Shown here: one piece after another, positions 22,829 to 34,282 of the stretch
Numbering within the stretch: position 1 is the first letter of the stretch
Layout of the letters: every line of letters begins with the position of its first letter
From: Trichostrongylus colubriformis
Taxonomy: Eukaryota; Nematoda; Chromadorea; Rhabditida; Trichostrongylidae
Direction: 5' to 3'
Assembly (NCBI GenBank): GCA_963978905.1
Contig: OZ022259.1
Coordinates: 29,861,994-29,925,993, forward strand
DNA length: 64,000 nt
Made by a program: the position numbers and the translations under genes
The notes under the pieces: generated by a model
Databases searched by the model: none
Seen by the model: the letters and a program-made list of their open reading frames with translations, nothing else
Told to the model about the DNA's origin: nothing

Positions 22829-25153
22829 TGTAGCAAACTGCTACTTTGTAAATACAGTGCTCTGCATAATTATACAGCCACCTATAAATTGTCCAAAAAC
22901 TCTGCTCGCTAGGTGATTCAAAAAAAGTCTCCAAGTGAAAGATGTAGCCAGTGTGGACGCGCATTCGCGCATCCATGCCAAATTTTAGCCAAGAAACATA
23001 GAAGATTCTTTCCTTAATTTGTTTCGAAAATGGCGCTTATACCGTTCTGCAAAATTATACAGCCACTGAACAGGTTGACGCACTCGTCAAGCGAGAAACA
23101 ACGAAAAAGAGAAAAATGCTGATTTTGCGATCAGTTGGTCCTCTGTTGCTCCGAATGGCCACAAATTTTGATGATATAGGTCCATATAAAGATTTTCAGG
23201 ATGTTTTTAGACCACATGCTGCCACGCTTCTATGACAAGGTCTTTAAACTCCCAGAATCCTTCCAATCGGTCTGAATCCTTTTCCCCATGAAACCCCAGA
23301 TAATGTTTCATCATGTAAAGATCGGAGCGGTTCGTTATCCGGGTCAGAAGATCCTTCCGGTGACGGCTTCACCATGATCGAGTGTTCCAGTTGACATGGG
23401 ATGGTCCATTAACTTACATGAAAACAAGATTTCGGTGAAGATTTCGAGACGCATTACAGGAGAAGGGTACGGCACACAAAGGCTCGGTAATCGAATGGTT
23501 CATCCTTTCGAGAACGAAACAAAAATTTGAATGATTATTTGATCCCACACCCTGACACCTCCTTCTTTGAAGTTCTTCTTGAAAACTTAAGTTAGTCCCT
23601 TGTGCGATAGCGCCGGTAGCCGTCGGGGACCTCGTAGCCGAAACCTTTTTTCATCAGACAGAACAATCTGGAGAAAAAACCAAAGGGGAAAGGTGTATAA
23701 ACTTGAGGAAATTTTCGGACAATTTGTCATGGTGTGGGATCAAGTAATCATTCGAATTTTTGTTTGTTATGTTTGTGTTGTTGTTGTTTGTGTTTGTTTG
23801 TTTTGTACCCTTCTCCTGTCATGGGTCTCGAAATTTTCACCGCAATCTTGTTTTTATGTAAGTTAATGGACCATCCCATGTCAACTGGAACACTCGATCG
23901 TGGTGAAGCCGTGACCTAATGGACTTTCTGACCCGGGTAACGAACGGCTCCGATCTTTACATGATGGAAGATTATCTGGGGTTTCACGGGGAAAAGAATT
24001 CAGACCGGTTGGAAGGTGTCAGGGAGTACAAAGACGTTGTCATCGAAGCGTGGCAGCATGTGGCCTAGAAACATTCTGAAAATCTTTATATCGACCTATA
24101 TCATCAAAATTTGTGGCTATTCGAAGCAATGGAGGACCAACTGATCGCAAAATCAGCATTTTTCTCTTTTTCGTTGTTTCTCGGTTGACGAATACGTCAA
24201 TCTGTTCAGTGGCTGTATAATTTTGCAGAATGGTATACGCGCCATTTTCGAAACAAGTTAAGAAAAGAATCTTCTATATTTCTTGGCTAAAATTTGGTAT
24301 GGATGCGCGAATGCGCGTCCACACTGGCTACATCTTTCACTTAGAGACTTTTTCTGAATCACTCTGCGAACAGAGTTTTTGGACAATTTGTAGGTGGCTG
24401 TATAATTATGCAGAGCACTGTATACGGTTAGAAAGAGTTTTTCTATTTAAGTGTGTAAGCAGGATCAAGTATTGATTGCAGTTCTTGCTTCATTCCTCTA
24501 TCTTCGAGCTGATCTTGAGGAATGTTTCCATAGTTCTTTTGTGCGCATAGTTCTAAGCTAATGACTCATCCGCTCCTGTATATAACCACGCCGCGAGCTC
24601 TGGCGGGGCTTCCGGCTCTTCTGGCTGCTTCGGCTTCGGCTTCGGCTCTTCGATTGGCTTCAATACTCTCAATACTTGCCCTGCGACTTCAGGCGACGTC
24701 CGCCATCTCTTCGATCCTTTCAAGCGGCGACTTGCTTGGTGACGGCGAAATTGCCAGATCTTCGACCCCTTCAACCGCAGGGAGGTATTTCTGCTACTAA
24801 TCAATAGTCGACTGGTCAATAACCATATTCTTGCAGATTTGCTGCCTACTATCGGTGACTCTTTCTGCACCAAGTGGTAGAATCTGTCGGATATTATCTG
24901 AGGGTAGATCTGGACCGTTATTCAATAAATATAGATTCTTATACTATTCTGTTCCAGCATCAATAATCTACATCGCAGAATCTGCAATATTCAACAGTGT
25001 CAATATCTATCAATAACTAAGAGAACACCGCGTGGCCAGTGAGTCATTTTTTTCTCACTGATAGGCGAGCATTAGTGCAATATTGAAGTTAAGGAAATCC
25101 TCGGGTTTGTCTCACAGATGAGCATTCTTTCCGCAGCTTCAATATACACTACA
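22829..25153 (+). repeat. BP1 5' LTR, split by a Tc3-like element
   Basis: The LTR starts TGTAGCAAACTGCTACTTTG at 22829, is interrupted at the TA at 22853, and resumes after 24422 with tacggttagaaagag. It ends ...tatacactaca at 25153. Without the insertion it is about 757 bp, against 750 bp for the 3' LTR, and the two are very similar by eye after the first 150 bp. A TATA-like tgtatataacc lies near 24577-24588 and a polyadenylation-like aataaat near 24922, so this would be the promoter and RNA end of the element. Confidence 0.88.
22855..24420 (-). mobile_element. Palindromic Tc3-like transposon with about 700-bp arms
   Basis: The arms 22855-23557 and 23726-24420 are inverted copies of each other. 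TA is duplicated at 22853-22854 and 24421-24422. Each arm carries two copies of a site reading ctgcataattatacagcc or ctgcaaaattatacagcc, exactly 185 bp apart on both sides (22861 and 23046; 24211 and 24396). Double transposase-binding sites about 180 bp apart are a known property of Tc3. The 170-bp centre on the minus strand keeps a transposase core, IVLSDEKRFRL, directly after a ttttttctccag splice-like end, then GPDG/Y wording with a 1-nt shift. This is the first catalytic aspartate block of Tc1/Tc3 transposases. The rest of the gene is gone, so it is non-autonomous. Confidence 0.88.
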
Positions 25154-25156
25154 AAT

Positions 25157-25167
25157 TGGTGTATCGG
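25157..25167 (+). other. BP1 primer-binding site (tRNA-Gly type)
   Basis: TGGTGTATCGG starts three bases after the 5' LTR. It differs by one base from TGGTGCATCGG, the complement of a tRNA-Gly(GCC) 3' end with its CCA, and from the site in BP2 at 31472. Minus-strand DNA synthesis would start here. Confidence 0.75.
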
Positions 25168-25312
25168 CAATCTGCTGAACAAGGTCGGAATTTTTTTCCT
25201 TCCCGTTTCAATTGGAATTTCTTCGTGTTTTTCTTTCTTCCTTCTCCTTTCGGTTCGAAGTTTGCTATTTTTTACAATAGTCTTTTTCCCCGCTGGTTCA
25301 ATATAGGACAAT

Positions 25313-26807
25313 ATGAGTCAAATTGGGTCTCAAAAACGTTTGATAACAATATTCACCACCAAGCTTGAGCAAGTGGTTGCTAAGCTGAAGGGAGAAAACT
25401 TGCTCGAGCTCTCCTGGGACGACTCTGCGACGCAAGAAACCTTAAGGGATATTAGTAGTAGATTAGAGGACGGGGTCACCGCAATAACTTGCGCAACAGC
25501 AAAACTGGAAAAACAACTGAGTGACTACGCGTCAATACTCGATAAACAAAAGGGCTGTCCCAATGAGGAAATCGAAGAGTACGAGGAGTACGCAGCGAAA
25601 GCTGAGTCAGCAATAGCGAGGGCTTTCGAACTCCACATACTGTTGCAAGCCCAGCTCCAATTATCTATCAGAGCGAGGGGAATGCGGTCGACTTCAGTAA
25701 CAACGGATGGGGTTCGTAAGGAGCGCAGGAGTCTCACTCTTGTGAGACCTTTGGAACTACCAACCCTGCCCATTCCCACCTTCAGTGGAAAACTGTGGGA
25801 GTTTGAAAATTTCTGGGAATTGTACAATAACAATATACATTCGCAGGATCTCCCAGAAATGGTCAAATTCAATTATTTGCTCGGCTCGTTGAAAGGGCAG
25901 GCGAGGGAATCAATAAAAAGATTCCAGTTGTCTAAGGGAAACTACGATAAGGCGGTGGAAGTCTTGCTCGAAAAGTATAGCAATAAGGAACTGTTGTGGA
26001 GTGCAGGAGAGCGAGACGATGTAGAAGTCGTTTATTAGTTGAACGAACAAGTGAACTGAGTATTAGAGTCATGGCGGGTCTATATACCCTGAAGGCCTGG
26101 TCAAATCTTAGTCAAACAACCTATAGGCACGATCAAATCACAGGCTGTAAAGGTCAAACGATACCAAAGTGTGCACTAAATAAGATCATCCTCATTCACC
26201 GGGAAGGTCTACAACAGGAACTACTGATAAATCAGCTCGTAGATCGACTGGAAAAATGCGCTTCACGTAGTCAGTCAATAAAGGACCAGCGTTCCCTTCT
26301 TGAAGAGATTCGAGTAATCATCACGCAGATGACGCTAAAAGGGGAAAATATTGACAGCTCTTGGTTAAGGAAGAGAGTCCTGTCAAAATTCCCCGAGAAA
26401 GTGATGGGTAAGACCATTGCCAGAAAGCAGAGCCTAACACAGATACTTCTTTCAAGATGAAAGAGGTGTTTCAATATCTGGATGACTACATCTATACTGA
26501 AGAGATGTGTTCGTCATACGTGGGGGAAAAGATAGCTAAGCCACAGAACTCACGTTATGCCCCGTCTTCCAAGACACCCATTTCCGTGTCCAAGAATACC
26601 GCTCCCGGCAAATGCATGTACTGTCAGGGAGCACACCCGGCATTTCTATGCACGGTGTATACAACTCCCCAATCGCGGTCTCAATACTTGAGACAGAACA
26701 AGTTGTGTCTCCTATGCGCATCGTCCGAACATAGGACTACGCAGTGCAAACGTCGTCCGTGCTTCTGTTGCAAAGCGGTTCATCGTAGCTCGTGTTGTTT
26801 CAGTCAA
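25313..26807 (+). pseudogene. gag: BP1 gag
   Basis: Three overlapping frames (25313-26038, 25996-26460, 26457-26807) together cover a BEL/Pao gag. The N-terminal 130 residues are rich in Leu/Glu/Lys and likely coiled-coil. Then comes a DUF1759-type capsid-like region (LPTLPIPTFSGKLWEFENFW ... KFNYLLGSLKGQARESIKRF). The C-terminus has three zinc knuckles: C-x2-C-x3-H-x4-C at CMYC, then CLLCASSEHRTTQC, then CFCCKAVHRSSC. Gag would package the RNA into particles in the cytoplasm. Frameshifts near 26000 and 26458 break it. At 26808 the antisense insertion cuts it from pol, exactly after the third knuckle. The start at 25315 is the first ATG after the primer site. Confidence 0.85.
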
Positions 26808-28284
26808 CAGTGAAGTCGAATAGGCCAAGTATATATATATGGATATATATCGGTATATCGGTGATGCCACGCGGGACTTCGTATTCGACCTCAAACTTGG
26901 GTAATTAAACTTCATTCAAATATTCAAAATATGATACAAACGCGTATAACTACATATATGAATACACAAGCAAAGGATAGAGAATAACTAATGAGTGATT
27001 ACCTGCTAACGGCCGTTTTCGTGCTTCCGATACTTGTGCAAGAAAGTTATAGTGCGGACTTATTGCCACAATATCTAATAGTGCAAAACCAACAATCCTA
27101 AAAATGGGAAGGTTACCTAGAATCCTACAACATACAAAGAAATAAAATACACAAATGACACATTAACGGCAAGAAGAAGAAATGAAAAGTGAGTGACGAT
27201 CGCTCACAGTGCAGCTTTTAAGCCGGTGAAGTCGTGCATTGTGCGATGTAGCGCCTGGCTACGATCTGATAACACTTATACAGAACATAAAGCTTGGGAA
27301 TAATAACGAAGTAACAAATGGGAATTCAGTGCAGCCATAACATCCTGACGTAATCAGATAGCGGACGTGTCGTCAAAGAACCTACAAAGAGCAAAGTAAC
27401 TCTGTAATTAGAAATTCGGAAGAAATCGTAATTAAAAAGATACTGAATCGATTCAGTATACTCCGGCCTCTCTGAATAGGTCAGCAGTGCTTCCTTGACG
27501 AGTCCGCGGTTCCACAATCGACTCGATCCTTTCTGGATGAAGTGCCGCTGTCGGCTCGCATCTCTGCCTCGCATTCCTCCAGTTTCCGACGAGCCATATC
27601 CAGGGCCTCTCTGGCTTCCCATCTCCTCTTCTGTGCCTCATCAAATTGTTCCGGACGACGGCATACGCTTGCGTGATGATCTACCTTCTTGTTAGCGCCT
27701 GACCTAGCGCTCTTGCAGTAGAAGCAAACGACCCCCTTTGCACATGGTAGCCCGCCGTGTTTCTCAACACAGATTGTGCAGCTCTTTGCTTCTTCCAGGA
27801 TTTTCAGTCGCTCATCTACTGTGCGGACCTTTGGGCACGCATCCGAGTAATGCTTGCCGCTCAGATCGCAGAAGACACATGCGATTTTTGACTCGTGAGT
27901 TTTCATTGTGCGATCACCGAAACGACGTGCTCGGACCACGTTCTCACTCAAAAAACGGTCAATCTCCCTTAATTCTTCCTCTCTGTCCCGGAGTCTCTGT
28001 GCATATATCCGACGTTTTTCACACAGTTCGTCCCTCTCCTCGTCGTACTTCCGCTTCGATCCTTTGCGTGTGGGTGACGCTCTCACTTCCTTGAGTCCTT
28101 CCGTAATCTCTTCCGCGATCCGCGCAAGTAAACGTCGATTCTCTTCCACTGTCTCGATGAGCTGATCCATGCGAATCTGACATTCCTGTTCGAATCTCTT
28201 GACCCTGTCTTCCATGTCCTCGAACTTATTTCGTACCTCATCTTCTAAATCATGGAGACCGTAGCGAAGCTCGGTCAGTGGAAA
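26808..28284 (-). mobile_element. 1.48-kb antisense insertion at the BP1 gag-pol border
   Basis: GTCAA occurs on both sides (26803-26807 and 28285-28289), and BP1 coding resumes on each side, so this is an insertion with a 5-bp target duplication. Its minus strand begins directly inside an open frame and ends with 670 bp of non-coding DNA containing tatatatccatatatatata near 26829. No long direct or inverted repeat joins the two ends. It may be a 5'-truncated retrocopy, or the 3' end (gene plus partial LTR) of another retroelement. I cannot decide between these. Confidence 0.65.
27481..28284 (-). CDS. Gag-like coiled-coil and zinc-knuckle protein, 5'-truncated
   Basis: The frame is open from the border of the insertion (28284) to TGA at 27481, about 267 codons. 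Upstream ATGs belong to BP1 flanking DNA, so the true N-terminus is missing. The first 130 residues are a long charged coiled coil (EDEVRNKFEDMEDRVKRFEQ, then LIETVEENRRLLARIAEEIT). Next comes CVFCDLSGKHYSDAC, a C-x2-C-x5-H-x4-C knuckle, then CTIC, and CFYC with a following DHHASVC. The last 60 residues are charged again (AQKRRWEAREALDMARRKLE). The first knuckle has the same spacing and near-identical wording as the third gene of BP1 (50407-51815). The three-knuckle layout is that of BEL/Pao gag. It would bind RNA. It is intact over 800 bp, unlike the genes around it. Confidence 0.6.
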   Translation of the reverse strand, partial: FPLTELRYGLHDLEDEVRNKFEDMEDRVKRFEQECQIRMDQLIETVEENRRLLARIAEEITEGLKEVRASPTRKGSKRKYDEERDELCEKRRIYAQRLRDREEELREIDRFLSENVVRARRFGDRTMKTHESKIACVFCDLSGKHYSDACPKVRTVDERLKILEEAKSCTICVEKHGGLPCAKGVVCFYCKSARSGANKKVDHHASVCRRPEQFDEAQKRRWEAREALDMARRKLEECEAEMRADSGTSSRKDRVDCGTADSSRKHC

Positions 28285-30832
28285 GTCAAATGACATGCAG
28301 AAGAAGCAGGAACGCTCGGAGGTAGCGAAGAAGCCAAAGGAAAACACTCATAAGGTCAATAAGGCGGCTACACCGGTCAATAATCATCATGTCATCAATA
28401 GCATTGGGGAGAAACCCAACGATATCGATGCGGCGGTCAATACTAGCCATGTCATCAATAGTATTGGGAAGAAACCTAGCAATAACGATGTCGTGGGCAA
28501 CGAACCCGTTTTGCAGCTCCAAGCTGTTCTTCATACACGAGGTAACAGTGGTTCTCTCCTACCAGCAGGAGAAATAACTGTTCTCGATCCGAAAACAAAC
28601 TGCCTACGGAAGGTTGACGTCTTACTGGACAGTGGGGCGGAAGTTTCATTCATAGACGCTTCATTGGCCACGGACCTGCATCTGCCCGTCATAGAGGAAA
28701 AAAGGATGAATGTTCAGACATTCGGATCCCATAATATCCGACAAACAATATGCAAGCTTGTACAGGTTCAGACGTGGGATGCAGAAGGGAATTCTTATAC
28801 GCTCCACTTGCATACTCACGACGTGCTAACTCGAGCTTTCGCAATACCATGCATTTCGGATGCGGATCGCAAAGTGATCAGTCAATTGAGCTTACCGTTC
28901 AATATCTCGATGCACGGAAAACAGTCATCAAGCCTTTGATGGATGTGACCAGGTGTGGAATCTGTTGAGGACAGATAAAGTGCCCATATCCCTTCCCTCA
29001 GGAATGATGCTTTTACCGACGAAGTTGGGATACGTCATGTCTGGGAAACCAAACGAGCTCTCTAGCAGGGAAGGGGAAGCGCTGCTACAAGTGTCAACAT
29101 GCGCGAGAGAAGTAGAGAAATGGGACAATTGCTGGTCCATGGACGTGCAGGTGAACACGGTAAATGCTTTCGATCCTTCAATATCGGAAACAGAGCAAAA
29201 GGCCTGGGAGAATTACTGGACGATGGATGCTGCTGGCACGGAGCAGTTCACGAGTCCTCTGAGAGAAGCTCGAGAAGCACTAGACAAACTGGTATGGGAA
29301 AAATTCCTGGAAACAATAGAAAAAAGGAACGACGGATACTACGTTCGTCTCCCATGGAAAGATCAATGTCCATTCCTACCAGACAATTATGCAATAGCCT
29401 ACAAGAGATTGGTCAATGTGTGGGCTTCGCTGAGGAAAGACGAGGTACTGCTCGATCAATACAATAGCATATCTCAAGATCAGCTGCAGAAGCATGTTGT
29501 GGAGGTAGTGGATAAGGATGGCGCAATAAACGAAAACCAAATCCACTACATACCGCATCAGCCGGTATTGACGCCGCACAAAAACCACAACCAAACTACG
29601 GACTGTCTTTGACGCGTCGGCGCACTACAAGGGAAGCCCGTCGCTCAATGATGTCCTCTATCGAGGACCAGTCATCTTACCGTCATTATATGGATTACTG
29701 CTTAGGTTCCGGATTGGGGCAATAGCGTTGATATTCGATGTCGAAAAAGCGTTCTTGCAAATTCGACTTCATGAGGCGGATCGGGATGCTACACGGTGCT
29801 TGTGGCTACGATATCATAAGGAGCCACCAGAGCAGAGCAACATTCTAGTGCTTCGGACGTTTGGGATCAAGTCCTCGCCGTTTCTGTTGGCAGGAACAAC
29901 ACGATACCATTTGCATCAGTACCTTGAGCATCCGATAGCCCAGAAGATCAAAGACAATATTTCGTCGATAACCTCATCCTGACCTCCAATACCTACCAGG
30001 AAGCAGTACAATATTACAATAAATCAAAGAAAATCTTCAACGAGCTAGGCATGAACTTGCGAGAGTTCGCATCGAATAGTCAGGAGGTGATGAATGCAAT
30101 ACCAGGAGCGGACAAAGCAGACAGTCAATATCTGAAAGTTCTAGGTATTCAGTGGGATCTTAAGACAGACGAGTGCCGTTTATCGTGCACTCTTCCAGAG
30201 AGCTCAATAGTTACTAAGCGAACAGTGACGATGAGATAGCGGCGGTACCCGCTCGGCTGGTTGATCCCCTTACTGCATCGGGCTGAGGTGTTCCTCCAAC
30301 AGTTATGGAAGGATCAATACGATTGGGACACCTACCTATCACTTGGGAGAGTGGACGAGTGGAATCTCATAAGAACTCAGACACAGGGCTTTCAGAAAGG
30401 CCTTCCGAGATTTCTCGCTCCGAGAACAGGTGAAGTCATGTTGGTCTCATTGCAGACGCAAGCACCACCGGAATGGCCGCTTGCATCTACCTTGTTTGCC
30501 CACTAAGGCGTGCGTCCCACCTACTGATGGCGAAATCGAAACTACCATCAATAAAAGGTCAAATCACAATACCAAAGCTGGAACTGAACGCAATAACACT
30601 GGCAATGCGCCTGAGCAATGCCGTTGTTTCCCAGCTAGAGAAGGTTCTTGCTATTCATGCGATTTACGCCTTTACCGATTCTGAGATTGCGTTGAGCTGG
30701 ATCAGACAAAAGCCTCAGAAGGATGCGGGAGTACTCGTGCTCAATCGCTTGGCAGAAATTCAGCGGATAGCACATCATTTGCGGAACAGGGGGTGTTTGG
30801 TAAAACTTGGATATGTGGTAGCGGGTGACAAC
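28285..30832 (+). pseudogene. pol: BP1 pol, first part: protease, reverse transcriptase, RNase H (start)
   Basis: The frame at 28295-28939 holds the aspartic protease (VLLDSGAEVSFIDASLA, with the DSG catalytic triad), after a 70-residue linker containing two 20-residue repeats of NxxHVINSIG. 28953-29612 holds the protease-RT connector typical of Pao (WSMD, ENYWTMDA, DGYYVRLPWK). The RT palm lies at 29610-30000: IFDVEKAFLQIRLHE (first catalytic Asp), SPFLLAGTTRYHL, and a FVDN box near 29957 where most RTs have YxDD. The Pao-type A17 region and RNase H follow, with FTDSEIALSWI at 30673-30705. Several frame changes and stops break it. BP2 is inserted at 30838, so the rest of RNase H and the integrase are found after 45974. 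Confidence 0.85.
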
Positions 30833-30837
30833 CCAGC

Positions 30838-31471
30838 TGCCATGACTCCCCGTCATGATTCCTGGGAAGACCCCTCAAGTTGGTTTGGCGGCGTCAGGTC
30901 CCACATAAGCTCGGCGGTCGGTTCAGCGGCGGCCCTGGCCTACGCGAGACGCCCATTGAGTCATCAGCGGCTTCCCGCGGCACGGTGATAAGGAGGGGCC
31001 TGTACCGCCCACTAGATTGGGTATAAATACCGCCCCAAAAAATGGGTATAAAGGCCGCTCTCCGGTGAGCTTGGGGCAGTCGCATCCAGCTCTTCACCGG
31101 CGCTCCTCCAGCTCTCCAATAAATAACTTAATCTACCCGTCCATAAGGACGGCCCTAACCTTAAGCCTCGATAGGCGAGGTAAAATGAATGAAATAAGCA
31201 CCTGAAGGAACTGCCACTAAGGCCTCACAACGCCGACAGCAATAATCACGGAACGCACAACGAACCTGCCAAATAATCTAAACACCTATACCCTTCTTGA
31301 GCTCCCCTCCACTCGTTTCAGGTGGACGAATCCTTCTTCACAGTTGTTCGGAGTTGTTACTATGTCAGTCATGTTATTGTGTTAGTAAAATAAATAGTTC
31401 TATAGATGTTGCTTAGCGCCTGCTACCATAGAACCACCAAACCTCATTGAACCGTGATGCAGTTCAAAATA
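30838..31471 (+). repeat. BP2 5' LTR
   Basis: 634 bp, beginning tgccatgactccccgtcatg and ending gttcaaaata directly before the primer site. It contains two TATA-like boxes (tataaata near 31022 and tataaagg near 31046) and a polyadenylation-like aataaataa near 31121. It ends in TA rather than the usual CA; the 3' copy agrees. Confidence 0.9.
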
Positions 31472-31482
31472 TGGTGCATCGG
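31472..31482 (+). other. BP2 primer-binding site for tRNA-Gly
   Basis: TGGTGCATCGG directly abuts the 5' LTR and is the complement of a typical tRNA-Gly(GCC) 3' end with CCA. This agrees with the BP1 site at 25157. Confidence 0.8.
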
Positions 31483-32206
31483 ACCAAATTAAGAACACAA
31501 AAGATGCGCTGGAAAAACCACATAAAATTAATTAAAATAAATTTTTAATTAAAATCGAGGAAAAGGAAAGGAAAAAAGAAAAGGAAAGGGATCAAACGAA
31601 ATCAGTCACAATTAAAATCGAAAAAAGAGGAAAAGGAAAAAAACAGAGAAGGAAAAAAAAGAGAAAAAAGTAAGCCTAAAAAACCAATAAAAGAGCGATA
31701 TTCGAAATTGAAGAAGAGCGACGGTCTGATTAACCGTAGTAAAAAGAAAGGATAACCACAACACCAACCACATAAGAAAGTCGAAAGAGAAACAAATGCG
31801 AACGTTGCTTAAGAGATGCAAATCATTCAGTCATTACATGTACCCCTGATTTACAGTGTTTCTATTGTAGACGTAATCGTCGCGAACAGCAAATGTTCCG
31901 CGATAACTCAGCATTATGTCCCTATCGTTTCCCTATGTAGACACATTTTGATAATAACTACGATCGGTGTGAACTCCTATATTGTAATATTTTTTCCTGT
32001 GAATAAAACACTGAGCGGACAAGTAATGTCAAGAGAAATCGTCCTCTTGTAACACGCGACTAGAGAAAAAAAGGGGTTAATTACGGGAAAAGTTCCTCAA
32101 CAAAAAAAAGAAGAGGAAACCCCGCCCCCCTCAGCAGCATATATAAGACCACCACCCTTACCATTCTCATCAGTCTTGACTGCTCAGTCCTCGCAACAAC
32201 GCTCTC
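31483..32206 (+). other. BP2 untranslated leader
   Basis: Seven hundred bases without coding sequence. 31555-31680 is a strongly purine-rich stretch (repeated aaaaggaaagg). No gene was seen. Confidence 0.6.
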
Positions 32207-33441
32207 ATGTCTACACCTATACCACTCAAGAGTCTTGAACAAAAACTGACTCGCCAATTAAACGCTCTCGGTAAATTAATTAAAGAGGCGGGTCTATAGT
32301 CCTACATGAACTTTTCCGGCTCAAATAACCGACTTCAAGCAATTTGCCGCTTCCCATAAGAACTCAATCGAAGCTCTGAAACAAGAAATAGCCGACCAAG
32401 CCGACAAGATCGAGGCTCTTTACGACCTAGGTTTACAAAACGTTCATACCACGGACGATAAAACTGCGGAGGAAGCCTTTAACGAATATTGGGAAGAAAG
32501 GGAAGGAGATGCGATCCTTTCTCTTGCCATCACCATGATCCAGCTCCTAAGTAAAAGGCTGTCCGAACTCCTTTGCCAGGAATCACTCGCCAATGAACAG
32601 AATAATACAGCGGTAACTACAAGTGAAAATACAGAACCTAACAATCAAGAAATTCTAACACGTCCACTACAGTCCCTAACTCTCGACCAAGGGCTTCTCA
32701 ATAGCCAACTGAAAGTACCGGAATTCCATTTAGACCCTACAGAATTTGGATCCTTTTGGGAACTTTTCGACGAACTAGTCCATAAACAGCCTTACTCTAA
32801 CATCTGCAAACTCACGATTTTGCTGAACTGCTTCTGCAAACTCACGATTTTGCTGAACTGCTGCAAGGGAGACGCAGCAAGATCACGGCGCATGATCCCA
32901 CGCACAGGTGAAGCATATGAAAGGGTGATACAACAACTAAGAGATCAATACGAGGACCCCAAAAGAATAACGATTCAGATGATACGCCAGCTTAAATCAA
33001 TGAAACCATGTCGCGATGACCCACGTACATTGCGCAATACTCTCAGCGACGTACAAGCTATCATAGCTACTGAATCTTGTTTATGCAGAAATGGAAGCTC
33101 GATTTTCTATTAATTTTATTGATGACGTTTCGGGCATAAGCCCTTCTTCAGATCAGCTGGAAATTACTACTAACAACATCACAACATGAGTGCAATGATA
33201 CTAAACAATCTAAACTACCAAATAAGTCCTATAGCGCGATAATATGCCGCTGCTGTTAGGACGGGAAGGGAGGGCGGGGGGACAGTTCTTAGGGATGCCC
33301 ACTAGAAATGACCGAGAGGGAAGCATATCCTTTATATAGGCAAGGATAGTGACAGAGGGAAGCATATCCTTTATATAGGCAAGGATAGTGACAGATCTTC
33401 ATTTTGTCATGTAAGTCACCATTCCTCACATATCACATTGT

Positions 33442-34194
33442 TTACATTGCTATCAACCTCATTGCCATCTTCATTTCCTCCCTGCTGTTGATCGGTGGTT
33501 TGCACTGTTTGATTTCCATTGCTTCCCTTATCTTCCTTTCGACTGGGTCTGTGAGGTTCCTGTGAACAATGGAGACTCGTAGCTGTGGCGCTACTTCTTG
33601 GGCGTGCTTGAGTGTCCGGTGTCTTGAGAATGGATTCTCTGGATAGCTTTGAGGGCTACGCAGGGCTCTTATATGTTCTTCCATTCTTTTATAAAGAGGT
33701 CTTCCTGTCTCTCCTATATAGATATCATGGCAAGAGAGACATTCTACTTTATATATAACACACTTCAGCTGACACACCTCGTGGTCAGTACAGATCGTGC
33801 AGTTCGATCTTCCACACTGACTCTCATAAGGTCGTGATGATGTCAAAATGCGTCGCAATGTAGGAGGCGGCCGGAACATCAAATTTAGTGGAAGTCCCGA
33901 CTGCTTCACAACGCGGTTAACATCAAACGCAAAGGGGTCAGTGATGAAAGGCAACACCAGAGGAGAACCATGAGGTGATCGCCATGGTCTCCAGCCACGA
34001 TCTTGTTGTCGCCTATAACCATTCCGCCGCAATATTTCGCTCACTTCTGTCTCTACTACGTCGGAGTTCACGGTGGTCAGCTCGCTTGATGCAGTGATCA
34101 TGTGGCGAATGACGTTCACCTTCATGTAGTGAGGATGGCAAATTCGTGCGTGAATAATTATGTTGTGAGATGCCATGCCGGTTTCCTGTACCAC
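33442..34194 (-). CDS. Penelope-like element 1: GIY-YIG endonuclease domain
   Basis: An open frame of 250 codons on the minus strand. Its N-terminal third is the RT-endonuclease connector (NGYRRQQDRGWRPWRSPHGS, LMFRPPPTLRRIL). Then comes a Cys cluster (CGRSNCTIC, CQLKC, CLSC) of the kind that precedes the nuclease in canonical Penelope-like proteins. The GIY-YIG fold follows: VIYKV, then DIYIGETGRPLYKRMEEH, then NPFSRHRTLKHAQE and DPVERKIREAMEIK. The Tyr pair, Arg, His and Glu expected in the active site appear to be present. In the intact element this domain would nick the target DNA. The RT that should be joined to it is truncated, so it is a remnant even though the frame is open. Confidence 0.85.
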   Translation of the reverse strand: MVQETGMASHNIIIHARICHPHYMKVNVIRHMITASSELTTVNSDVVETEVSEILRRNGYRRQQDRGWRPWRSPHGSPLVLPFITDPFAFDVNRVVKQSGLPLNLMFRPPPTLRRILTSSRPYESQCGRSNCTICTDHEVCQLKCVIYKVECLSCHDIYIGETGRPLYKRMEEHIRALRSPQSYPENPFSRHRTLKHAQEVAPQLRVSIVHRNLTDPVERKIREAMEIKQCKPPINSREEMKMAMRLIAM

Positions 34195-34282
34195 ATGCTG
34201 TTGATGTGACTATCGGAAATCTTGATCTTCTTGTTCAGAAAAGGTAAATAGCCATCTTCCGATGGCTCCTCAGGTGTCTATT

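Noticed and set aside
30473..30988. 171-codon frame spanning RNase H and more
   Set aside because: The last 50 codons are BP2 LTR sequence; the frame crosses an insertion border.
32101..32220. Possible host promoter with atataagacc
   Set aside because: It lies in the BP2 leader immediately before gag; there is no reason to assign it to a host gene.
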